Assembly (NCBI GenBank): GCA_017654935.2
Contig: CM065711.1
Location: forward strand, 33,435,217 to 33,499,216
From: Phymorhynchus buccinoides
Taxonomy: Eukaryota; Mollusca; Gastropoda; Neogastropoda; Raphitomidae
Direction of reading: 5' to 3'
DNA length: 64,000 bases
In this document: positions 10,410 to 22,200 of the stretch, piece by piece
Numbering within the stretch: the stretch's first letter is position 1
Layout: each line of letters starts with the position of its first letter
The notes under the pieces: model-generated
Told to the model about the DNA's origin: nothing
What the model saw: the letters and a program-made list of their open reading frames with translations, nothing else
The model's database searches: none
Program-made: the position numbers and the translations under genes

Positions 10410-10935
10410 ACCAATGATTGCTCAAAAAGCGTCACAGTTATGCCAATCAAATTGCAAAACAAAAATCATAAAACAAACAAACAAAAGAAAGGGCACATCA
10501 AGAGGCCGCGAGGCCTGGCTGCCATAAAACCTGGCCTGACCTGAGTAGTAGTAGAATAGGGACTACTAGTTAGTAGTCAAGCCGTCAAGCTTTTTAGGTC
10601 AGGTCAGGTAGTTAGGACATTAGGCCTCGCGGCCTCTTCACTGTCCTTTCATTTTTGTTTGAACTATTGCACAGCTGAGAGGTTTTTATATTTTGTTTTT
10701 GGCAAATCTGCCTTTTAGTCATGCTCATTTTGCAGTTTTCAGATGTTGGTGTATTTATCAAGGAGGTTTTTGAATTGAATATGTGCAGGAAGAAACAACT
10801 AAGAAACAAACAAACAAAAAGAAACTAATAAAAATAGAAGTCTCCCCAGCGTTTCATGGGTAAGATCAGGCCAATCCGGCTACCGTAGCGGCCTCCGGGG
10901 ACGAACCCCGACCGGCACAGCCCCAACCATCATAA
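10410..10935. other. Repeat-derived noncoding stretch
   Basis: It contains inverted GAGGCCGCGAGGCC / GGCCTCGCGGCCTC segments (about 10501 and 10622). A roughly 55-bp phrase AATCCGGCTACCGTAGCGG through CGGGGACGAACCCCGAC (about 10872-10915) recurs at about 45908-45950. Its reverse complement has a GGGGTTCGTCCCC core like a pol III B box, so a SINE head is possible. No gene is seen. Confidence 0.4.
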
Positions 10936-10957
10936 ACACGTGCGCGCGCACACGCGT

Positions 10958-11240
<283 letters not shown>

Positions 11241-11269
11241 CATATTATATACGCGCGCGCGCACACAAG

Positions 11270-11511
11270 ACGTTCAATGCTGCACTTTGTCATCTCCAAA
11301 TATGGAAAGTGACGTACGCCATTCGCTCGGTTTTCTTTAGAAACTTTAGAATATGTTTCTTTTAACCATTCAATATAAATAAAACTGACTCTAGCCCTAA
11401 CCTTAACCCTATCCCTAACCAAAACCGTAAACGTCAAATACACACAAAATAAAACTTTATAAAAATTGAGTGTTCCGTATTTGGAGATGACAAAGTGCAG
11501 TCTTGAACGCG
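11270..11511. mobile_element. Foldback MITE next to SNRNP40 promoter
   Basis: TGCACTTTGTCATCTCCAAA at 11281-11300 is inverted at about 11478-11502, with flanking CGTTCAA / TTGAACG. The interior (11390-11420) carries telomere-like CCTAACC/TTAACCCT runs. The right end lies 140 bp from the SNRNP40 start codon. Confidence 0.8.
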
Positions 11512-11514
11512 CGC

Positions 11515-11651
11515 ACTCTCTCTCTCTGAAGCGAGATAACTCCAATTCTACCGGAAGTGGATAAGTATTGTAGCGTGCATGCTACCCAACATTTTGATAG
11601 AAGGCGGCTTATCGGGAGAGAAAATTGTGCGAAAAAGGACACAAAATAACG
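11515..11651 (+). promoter_or_regulatory. SNRNP40 promoter/5' UTR region
   Basis: This is the only MITE-free sequence directly upstream of the first exon. It includes CCGGAAGTG (11551-11559), an ETS/GABP-type site common in TATA-less housekeeping promoters. No TATA box is seen. The transcription start is not determinable here. Confidence 0.5.
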
Positions 11652-11759
11652 ATGGATCTAAAACGAAAAGCTATGGATGGGGCCGTGGTTCTTGCGAAGA
11701 AACCGAGGAGCGAACTTGTGGCAGCGTCTGGCGGCGAAAACACGGATGTTATGCTGATG
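11652..11759 (+). CDS. SNRNP40: SNRNP40 exon 1
   Basis: 36 codons from the ATG at 11652 to donor GTACGT at 11760, phase 0. It encodes the low-conservation basic N-terminus (MDLKRKAMDG, AKKPRSEL). The ATG is chosen because the peptide matches the family's short Lys/Arg-rich head and the donor is in the right phase for exon 2. Confidence 0.88.
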
Positions 11760-14106
11760 GTACGTTGAAGTGCAACAACAAGTCACAGTCACTGTGACAG
11801 TGTACAACGGCTTCACTAAAATTAAATATGAAGTTCTTCTTCATATCATATCTTAATAGAAAGATCATATCATATCACATAACTCATAAGGCTATTGGCT
11901 ATAAACCTTTTGCCCTCATTTGTGATGATTTTTGGCATCGAAAGATGGAACATTTGCCTCAGCCCCTGCCCCCCCTACCCCCCCCCCCCCCCCCCCCCCC
12001 CCCCCAAATCATGCCCACCCCCCTCTCACCCCCTCCCATTCAATCCCGCTTTGAGCTGATCATCCGGGCAGCAAGTCCTTCACACAAGTCTCCTGATTAG
12101 TTGGAACCCCCCCCCCCCCCCCCACGTCGTAAGCGTCGTAATCATCAAATTGTTAATGGAGGATGCTATATAATATATGCAAGAAGACGAAGAAGTTTCT
12201 TTGTTTGTATTATATAATATATTGTGCATGATGGTTGTCTACTGCAAGTGCAAGAAGTAGTAGTACTACTAGTAGTAAAGGGACTGGCTTCTGCCTAAGC
12301 CTCGCGGCTTATAGTTATAAAACGACCCATCCAAATTTGAAAATTTTGTGCAAACAATTTGGTCTTAACTCAGGCGGCCATTAAAAAGGTTAAAAAGGAG
12401 AAGGCACATGCCTTCAGTGAAAGAATGTTACTTCCAGCACCTCTGCCAAGGAGGAATCGCCGATTTAACAATTTGATTTCTTGGAAACCAGAGCAAAGTG
12501 AGTGTTAGACTGTTACTATCTCTGTAACCCTTTCGCCGCTAATGTCGCATTTTGCCACCACAATGGTTTAACACCCATGTCACTAAAATAGTAAAAAGCA
12601 TCAAATCAGGGCCTGTTACCCAAAGACCTTATTTTCTTAATTTTGGGAGGTAAGGATAGGCCTAACGCTATGCATGTCAGAGGAATTCGCAATATTGCAG
12701 ATTTTTTCTCTCTAGGGGAAGACGGGGTAAAAAGCGCATGGGCGGGTAAGAAGCCCACCCCAATTATCTCATGAAATGAAGATTCAGTCTCATTTTGCCC
12801 ATGAGACGAGCGTTAATGTCTAGCATTCGTCTCATGGGCAAATTTGACTGAAATTTTCTTTATTAAAGGGGCACTCTGACGGATGAGGTTTTTGGGGGGC
12901 TGAAAAATGGCTGGCGGCGAAACGGTTAAAGGGTGTTTTCCTGGTGACCTCGACGTGTTTCTTGCAAAAAAACTCATCCGTCAGGGTGCCCCTTTATTAA
13001 TGACTAATAAATTTCAAAAGAGCGATGCCTCGTAACCCGGAACCTATCAGCTCCCTAGACACCCACCCCCACCCCCCTCCCCTTATTCTTCTTCTGCATT
13101 CCCAGGCCATATGGCCATAATGGGTAAGGTACATAATGTGTCCGGTTTTCAGTTTTCACTGGTCTCCCCGCATCGTACAGCCGACACATTCAGATTTCGG
13201 AGGAGCTCAAAGGAAACTTATTTGGAAGAGTTTTTGAAATAAGGCAGGAGAATGGATTGGTCAATGAGTCAGAAAGATAGTAGATGACAGAAAGCCAAGG
13301 AAAAAGGCAGAATCAAAGAGAGTGGCAGATTAGAGGAAGTTACAAGCCTAGAATTTCCAGAAGGTGGGGGAACTATTTTTACGAAAGACCCCCCCGGTAT
13401 CCCCACGGGGAGACTCCCCTTATGAATAACTTGGTTTGGCCCTGTGATAGTTCCCATGATGCTTTGCCATGTTCAGGGCCCGCCGCGGACCTCCGGCCTG
13501 TTAGCTCCCCTTATGAATAACTTGGTTTGGCCCTGTCATAGTTCCCATGATGCTTTGCCATGTTCAGGGCCCGCCGCGGACCTCCGGCCTGTTAGCTCCC
13601 CTTATGAATAACTTGGTTTGGCCCTGTGATAGTTCCCATGTTCCCATGATGCTTTGCCATGTTCAGGGCCCGCCGCGGACCTCCGGCCTGCTAGCTCCCA
13701 TCATGCTCTTGTCGGGTCACGAGGGGGAGATCTACAGCGCCAAGTTTTCCCCTGATGGACAATACATCGCCTCCGCTGGTTTTGACCGCATCATCCGTGA
13801 GTTGGATGTGTGTGTGTTGTGTGTGTATTAGGTACTAGACAGAGACGTCTCTGTGAAATTCGGGTTGCTCCCACTTTGGAGAGCGCGTCGCAGACAGGCG
13901 CGCCACCCTTTTTCTTTTTTGCATGTGTTCAGACCACCGCAAGGCTCACTGGGTTTAAGTTTAACGTATACTACTATTACTAGGTGCATGGGCACACGGG
14001 ACCTCTGTTTATCGTCTCATCCAAAAGACTCCACGTTCAGACCACCGCAAGGCTCACTGGGTTTAAGTTTAACGTATACTACTATTACTAGGTGCATGGG
14101 CACACG

Positions 14107-14137
<31 letters not shown>

Positions 14138-16420
14138 TGTAAGACCTAGTGCAAAGTGAGAAAAGTGAGAGGAAAAATCCCCTGTACCCAGGTTCGAACT
14201 TGGGTTTACTTGACACAAGGGCGAAGGCGCTACCACTGTGCCACTCTACACACTCTGTGTGTGTGTGTGTGTACATTGTATCAGAGTTGTTTTCCTTATA
14301 CATGTCCGTAATTGTTACCTGTTGAGACCTCCGATTACGCTATTACGGTCTGAGCAACAACAAAATTCCGCATTTCCGCTGAAAGCGTGCCAACCAAAAC
14401 AAAAAAAAAGAAATCGATAGAAGGCATATTGTTTGAACCGTATGTCACTCGTCAGGGGTTCGTCGTCGGCTATCAAAGCTAGTGATGTCCCTTGGCGCAT
14501 TATTTCTGGTCGGTCCGCTTCCTGTTCACGGACCGCCCTTTTTCGTAGGTTCAATTAATATTTTTTATTATTTTTATGGCGATAACCCAGCACATGTAAA
14601 CATCGTCGTGTGATTCAGGGATCCCAATCTTCCAGCAAAACAAGGGGTCCCAGGGACTCCTTCACTTACAGTATAGAGGGTCCTAGAGGCGGGATAGAGG
14701 GTCCCAGTGGCATTGCGAATACTAAAAATAATTTTTGTAGTGCATCCCTGGGACCCCCTGCACATTCTTTTAGAGGGTCCTTTAGAATTTTAGTGCTTCA
14801 TAGACCCCCAAATGGGGGTCCCTGGGATAAGCATGACTGTACGGTACCAGTGATGTCCCAAGGCCCCAGTCATAGGCCATTGACCTATTAAAGTTGAAAA
14901 TGCCCTGTTGTGTTCTCCCTGTCAGGACAAATGTCTGATGAATTTTTTTACCACTGCCCTGCTTTGTGTTATATTGATTTTGTCAAGAGCCAGGACAGTG
15001 TCCTATTGATTTATCCCGTCAGGACAGTTTGTCCTATCACTTTTCAATCCTTGGTGTTGGGTATTTAGGTATTAGGCACTTCATAGTCACAGAGGCGTCT
15101 CTGTGAAATTCGGGTTGCTCCCACCTGGAGAGGGAGTCGCTGCACCACCCATTTTTTTTTTTTTTTTTTTGCATGCAATTTATGTGTGAGGAAGGACGGG
15201 GGGGGGGGGGGGGGGGGGGGGCGTAAATTTTTGACCAAAGGACAACTTTTTCGTTGCCACTGGGTTTAGCGTGTGCTAAGTGCATGGGCACACGGGACCT
15301 CAGTTTATTGTCTCATCCGAAAGACCATAAGGCCTAGTGCAGAATGAGAGGAACAATTCCTCTGTACCCAGGTTCGAACTCGGGTGTGCTTGTCACGAAG
15401 CGAACGCGTTACCTCTGTGTCACTGTGCATGTTTTGGTGTGTGTTTTTCTTCAGATTTCTGGACGGTGTATGGAGAGTGTGAGAACTTTGCCATCCTCAA
15501 AGGTCACACCGGTGCCGTTATGGAAATTCACTTCAGTACCGATGGAACGTAAGTGTTTGTGTGTTGATTGATTTCATTTAACCCTTTCACCGCCAGGATC
15601 GTTCAGCCAAAAAATACCATTAACGTTTTAAGCCCCTTATAGCCTGATTCCGCCCATGACATCCATTACTTTCTCCTACCAAGCCGTCTAAAACCGCCCC
15701 CGTACACCCACTTCGTTATGTATTTTGGAGTTAAAATTGCAATAGCAAAAAATCAAAAATATCACATAACAAAAAAAACATTGCAAGTTAAACATTCTTC
15801 ATTTATACACAAACCCTGAACATTTGAAGTCAATCCATCAAGTAGTTATTTTTTAATATATTTTTAAGCAAAGTATCCCATTTCGGGCCCAGTTTACCAA
15901 CATTAATTTGGTGGTTACAGGGAGTAGAGTCATCATTTTAATCGGGGTTACAAGTGTTAAACTTAACTGGCTAGAGAAAATAAAATATTTGCAATATTGC
16001 GAATTCCTCTGTGACATGCATAACATTAGGCCTATCCTTATCTCCCAAAATTAAGAAAATATGGACTTTGGATAACAGGTCCTGATTTGATGGCTTTTAG
16101 TGACATGGGTGTTAAACCGTTGTGGTGCTAAAATGTGACATTGGCGGTGAAAGGGTTAAAGTCTGTTCACACAATGGTGATATTAGACTACAAAACAACG
16201 AAAACAAACAAACATTTTTAGTGTGTGTGCGTGAGTGCGCGTGTGAATGTGTATGTGTGTATGTGTGACGTGTGTATGTATGTGAATATGAGTGTGTGTA
16301 TGTATGACTATGAGTAAGTGTAACTGAAGTGCAACTTGTGTGTGTGTGTGTGCGTGATTGTGTGTGTGTGTGTGTATGTGTGTGTGTGTGTGTGTGTGCA
16401 TGCGTGTGTGTATGTGTGTG

Positions 16421-16467
<47 letters not shown>

Positions 16468-18447
16468 GTGTGCGTGTTTGTGTGTGTGTGTATGTATGTG
16501 TGTATGAGTGTGTGTGTGTATGACTATGAGTAAGTGTAACTGAAGTGTAACTTGTGTGTGCGTGAATGATTGTGTGTGTGTGTGCGTGCATGCATGCGCG
16601 CGTGTGTGTGATTGTGTGTGTGTGCGTGATCGTGTGCGTGCGCGTGTGTGTGTATGTGTGTGAAAATCATGCTTTGTGATGTGTATTATACTATATTCTG
16701 TAACCTTGTTTTGGCATTCAATGTTATTTCCTTGTCTATTTACTTATTTTGTAAGCGCTTAGGGCCCCAACATTAACCCTTTAACCGCCAGCCATGTTTT
16801 AGCCAAAAACTTGTTTGGGTAGAGACAAAAATGTGATCTGCAATATTGGAAATTCCTCTGTTAACAGACCTGCCAACCTTTCTGCTTTGAGCGGAATTTC
16901 TTCCGCCCAGACTACATTTCTTCCGCCCTTCCGCTCAAGTCCATAAAATTCCGCTTTCAAAACTCTTTTTTTTAACACACAAATTCATTGTCTTATATAC
17001 AGAGCAGCACAGCTGCTGTGCGTATAGCCGACTTTCCAGTTTCGGTTTGCGCACTTCCGTCAAGATGGCGATTGACACATCGATGTGTGTGAGACTCTGG
17101 GGAGGAAAGAAAGAATAGACCAATATTTCTGCCAAGATTACATGGAAAAGTATGAACTGTGCATTCAGAGATCAATAAAGTGTGCATCATGCTAGATGTA
17201 TGATGTGCTCACTACACTAAAAAGTCTCCTATGGAGGGTGTCAAGACATCAAATGCCACATTACTTCTCAGCGTCTTATCGAAAATGCAAACTCCCAGAC
17301 TTCGTCTTCCACCGTTACCGACTTTTTCAAGCCAACGGAAGGAAAGGAGAACAAAGATGAACTTGAATTGATCCAGTATCTTCCTTCCAAGTCTTATTAT
17401 TTAACCTTTACTGACTTCCTGGGTCGCCCACAACCCATTGACACACAAAAAATGTTATATCTCTAAAAGTATTTAAGCAATCTTCATGAAATTTCATGAC
17501 TTTGTCAAAAACGTAAATGGCTTTAAGTGTGTTAAATTTCATCAATTTGCATAAAATACAAATGACGTAATATGACGCGTCACTTTAACTACATTGACAC
17601 GATGGCGCGGGTCGTGGAGGACCCATACTTTAAAGAGCAGAAATATGTCACTGCAGTGCATTGAGTATGGGTCGTGGGAGACCCGCGCCATCTGGAGAAG
17701 TATAAACACATGGTGACTCTTTGACGAGTATGGGTCCTGGAGGACCCCCATCATCTGGACAGGGATAAACACTGTTAAAATGCATGTAAAAATCTGTGGG
17801 TACGACTCACTACGAGGAGACCCGCATACGACATCTGGAGAAGTATAATCACAAGCAGCATCTGGTAAAGGTTATGTCATCTATGGCACCAACCATCTTG
17901 ATCTGCCCAAATATAAAGGGCAGAGGAACAAACCAAAAGCTTCTATTGTGTTAGGAATAGTTGTGACACTTCCAGACAAGACTAGTTTTAAACAAGACAA
18001 GTTCACAAGGATGAAAATTGCTTGCTTCAAATTATGTTTACGCGCGAAAGGTAAGATGCCACGTCAAAATTCCTCTTAGCTCCCAAATTCCTCTTTCCTG
18101 CTACAAATATTCCTCTTTGGTCTGTTAGGGGGTTGGCAGGTCTGCACACATGGACCCAACACAAGATTTAATTCTTAAAAAAGAAAAAAAAGGCCTATTT
18201 TTTTCAAACTAATTAAACCCCAAACAGACATAGTTTTTTGGGGGGCCCAATGTGATCATCATTAAACATTAGTCACAGAGGCATCTGTGAAATTCGGGTT
18301 GCTCCCACCTGGAGAGCGCGTCGCAGCCAGAGGCGCGCCACCCTCCTTTTTTTTTGGGTGGCACGTGGGGGAGGGGTAAATTTTTTACCAAATGACAACT
18401 TTTTCGATGCCACTGGGTTTAACGTGTGCTAAGTGCATGGGCACATG

Positions 18448-18478
<31 letters not shown>

Positions 18479-18818
18479 TCCACGTTCAGACCGTAAGGCC
18501 TAGTGCAAAGTGAGAGGAAAAAAAAAAAACCTGTACCCAGGTTCGAACTGGGGTTTACTTGACACGAGGCGAATGCACTACCTCTGTGCCACTCTACACC
18601 AAAGAGTATGCCCATTATGGTGATGTGGTTATTTTCGCAGGATGGTTTTCTCGTGCTCCACGGACAAGACCCTGGCCGTCTGGGACACGGAGGTCGGGGT
18701 CAGGGTGCGCAAGTTGAAAGGTCACAGCACCTTCGTGAACTCTGTGTGTCCGGCCAGACGAGGACCCCAGTATCTGTGTAGTGGGAGTGACGACGGCACT
18801 GTGAAGGTATGATGATGG

Positions 18819-18859
<41 letters not shown>

Positions 18860-18955
18860 GTGATAGTGATGATGTTGGTGATGATGGTGATGATGATGAT
18901 GATGATGATGATGGTGATGATGTGATGATGATGGTGATGATGGTGATGATGATGG

Positions 18956-18987
<32 letters not shown>

Positions 18988-19229
18988 TTGGTGATGATGG
19001 TGATGATGATGATGATGATGATGATGATGAGATGGTGATGATGATGATGATGTGATGATGATGATGGTGATGATGATGGTGATGATGATGGTGATGATGA
19101 TGATGATGATGGTGGTGATGATGGTGATGATGATGGTGATGATGATGAGTGATGATGATGATTGATGATGGTGATGATGATGATGATGGTGGTGATGATG
19201 GTGATGTGATGATGATGACGATGATGATG

Positions 19230-19261
<32 letters not shown>

Positions 19262-22200
19262 GATGATGGATGATGATGATGGTGTGGTGGTGATGATGGT
19301 GAGAATGATGATGATGATGGTGATGATGGTGGTGATGATGTGATGATGGTGATGTGATAGTGATGATGATGGTGATGATGGTGAGTGATGATGATGATGG
19401 TGATGAGGGTGATGATGATGGTGATAGTGATGGTGATAGTGATGATGATGGTGATGATGATAATGATGGTGATGGTGCCACTGTGTAGTGGCAGTGACGA
19501 CGGCACTGTCAAGGTATGAGTCGTCGTCGTCTTCTTCTTCTGTTTCATCTCTAAAATGTCCGGAATGTCCAAAATATAATGAACTTTGTGAAAAATTCAT
19601 TCCTAAGAAAATTAATATCTGAAACCAAAATCTGTTTTTAATTTCTGTCATTTATTTCGAAAAAGGACGTCGCATTTGTTTGAATATTAGTAACTTTTTA
19701 AAAGTTGGGAAGATAGTTTAGTGAGAGCCTGGGCATTACTTTTATAGCTCACTAAGATTCAACATTTCCCGATTATTACATTGACACTTTGTTCTGATGA
19801 GTTTGATGGTTTTGTTATTCTGTATTTTTCGGATCATTAGGCGCTGCTGTGCATAAGGTGAACAGGGCAATTTTCAAGAAAAATCTGAAAAAATTAACCC
19901 CTTCACTGCCAAGCCCGGTTCCGGGGCAACTATTTGCCATGCCGTTTTAGGTTGCAGAGTCTATCGCAAAACTTTCTGAATAAAAGTGCATATAACCTAT
20001 GCTTTTCTGAACGGGGATTGAATATACTATCCTTTGAGAACACTCTCACATGCATTCGAACATACTGCGAAAAAGCATATGGATAGAAAAAGGGAAACTC
20101 TTAGAATAACCCTATGACGGATATTTCCGTGACAGGGCAGTTTATAGGTTACCGGAAGTTGACGGAAATATCCGTGACGGAGCAGTGAAAAGGTTAAAGT
20201 AAAAGGCGCCCTCATTTATAAGGCAATACACACCTCGCAAAAGAAAGTTTGAAACCCGTACACGTCCTGTAAACGCTTACCGACCGCCATTACTGCTGTC
20301 ATAAACGAGAGTTGGTTCCCCTTTCAAATAATCGAACTTCCGTTTCTGCGACTTCCGGTTGTTGTGTTTGGACTGTGTCTTTAGAGGGTAGAATTATGGC
20401 ATTTTAAGCTCTACAACGATGCTTTTTACATCCAATGAAGGGTTATGGCATCTGTTGGACGGTATATCGGACAATAATAGGGATTTTGAAGCATTTTAAC
20501 GTGAGTATTTGTCATATCAGCGACTCGTGACCACTTTCTGACTCACAGTAGACTGTACTGAGCACGGCAATCGTTGCCTCTCTTCCCATGACTTTGTTCA
20601 CTAATAGGGCGCCCTCGTTTATTAGGTGCATAGGTCGAACTTGCAGAAAAAAAATCGCCTTATAGTCCGATAATTACGGTGCTTGTTATGCATGCCCAAG
20701 ACGAGGGGTCCAAGGATTAACATTATTGGTTCTTCATTTTTTTGTTTTTGTGTGTGTGCTTGCCGGGTAAATTGATTTTTTTAAATGATGATTGATGTAA
20801 ATGAAGCAGATGACGATGCTATGGAATTTCTTATTGATCCGAGACTACATGGCAGGGCTGTACGCTTCCTTTCATAATGATGTCCCCGAGCTGATTCTAG
20901 GGTGCGGGATTGGTAAAATCCCCCCAAAATCTGTTCCTTCCCGCAATAATCGGGTCTAAGCGCGGGCTGACGCCTGTATATTTGCAGAACTGCCCGCACT
21001 TTTTACCGATCGCTGCGGGATTTCCTTCGTCGTCTGCACAAACCGAAAGCATCGAGCAGGAATGAATGATTTCTTGACATTTCATTGGTTCCTTTACAAT
21101 GTTAGTGTAAATCAACCAATCGCGTTCATCTCGTTTTACCGACAAGAAGTTGCGAGAGTCCTACCCGCCATGTTGAATTTTCTTCAAAATGAAGCGGACA
21201 ACGACGCTCCTAGATTTTATTTTTTTGTGGCGGCAAAGTGAAAAGAAGAAATCCTCTGCCAAACGAAGTGTTGCAGAAACACTGCATCAACAGTCTGGGA
21301 GAAGCAGCCCGAAGATAACGGCACTAGTGCGAGGGTCCGGGAACACCGGTTCCAAGACGACTGGCTGAAGAAGTGGCCATGGCTAGCAAAGATTGAATCG
21401 GGGGTGGGGTGGGGTGGGGGTGTGGGGGGCAGTGCAAGCGTAAACTGTGTTTGACTCTGTGTTTGAACAACAAAATGCATTGACATCGCCAGCACAGGCG
21501 CATCTTATCCATTGGACCTGCCCCCCTTTTATCAATCTTAGGGGGGGGGGGGGGGGGGGGAGCCCCCACTTTTTGAAAATCCTAGAGTCAGCTCTGATGT
21601 CCTGGAGTTAATTGATTTTGGGGATAATGTTGTATTTGACAGATGTGGGATGCGCGGAAGAAGGGCGTGGTGGCGTCGTTCCAGTCCATGTACCAAGTGA
21701 CGTCCGTGGCGTTCAGCGACACCGCCGAGCAGATCTTCTCCGGAGGAATTGACAACGACATCAAGGTGAACAAGGGGGGATAAATGCTGGGAATATCAAC
21801 AGCAGAGTATTGCGATTTAGGCCAGGGTTTCTGAAAGCGTAGAGATTGTGCGTATATGTTACGCCCAATCCGTGAAATTGCCTATTTCATGAAATGGGCA
21901 AAATGCTTTGCCCAATTTATGAAATGGACAATGTATATCACATTTTTGAATCCCCATTCACACACACTAGAACGAAGTGCTGTACCGCATATTATTGGGG
22001 GTTTTCAGGTGTGGGACCTACACTAGAACGAAGTGCTGTACCACATATTATTGGGGGTTTTCAGGTGTGGGACCTACACAAGAACGAAGTGCTGTACCAC
22101 ATATTATTGGTTGTTTTCAGGTGTGGGACCTACACAAGAACGAAGTGCTGTACCACATATTATTGGTTGTTTCCAGGTGTGGGACCTACGCAAGAACGAA

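Larger units (their letters stand above)
12330..13010. mobile_element. Repeat element interrupted by two nested MITEs
   Basis: The phrase CCAGCACCTCTGCCAAGGAG and its surroundings (12330-12530), resumed at GGGTGTTTTCCTGGTGA (12930-12990), match the copy at 30434-30866, where the two parts are contiguous. In this copy the TTAACC-ended MITE at 12535-12929 splits them. Confidence 0.8.
11760..13666 (+). other. SNRNP40 intron 1
   Basis: It holds poly-C tracts (about 11980-12005 and 12108-12123), a three-layer transposon nest (12300-13010), a SINE-B insertion and decoy exon 2 copies. Nothing is recognised in 12124-12300. Confidence 0.85.

Noticed and set aside
11390..11420. Interstitial telomere
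   Set aside because: Only about four degenerate CCCTAA-like units inside a foldback element; too short and irregular.
18615..19651. About 300-codon His/Ser/Ile-rich minus-strand frames
   Set aside because: They read the GAT triplet satellite in SNRNP40 intron 4 and overlap true exon 4 on the opposite strand.
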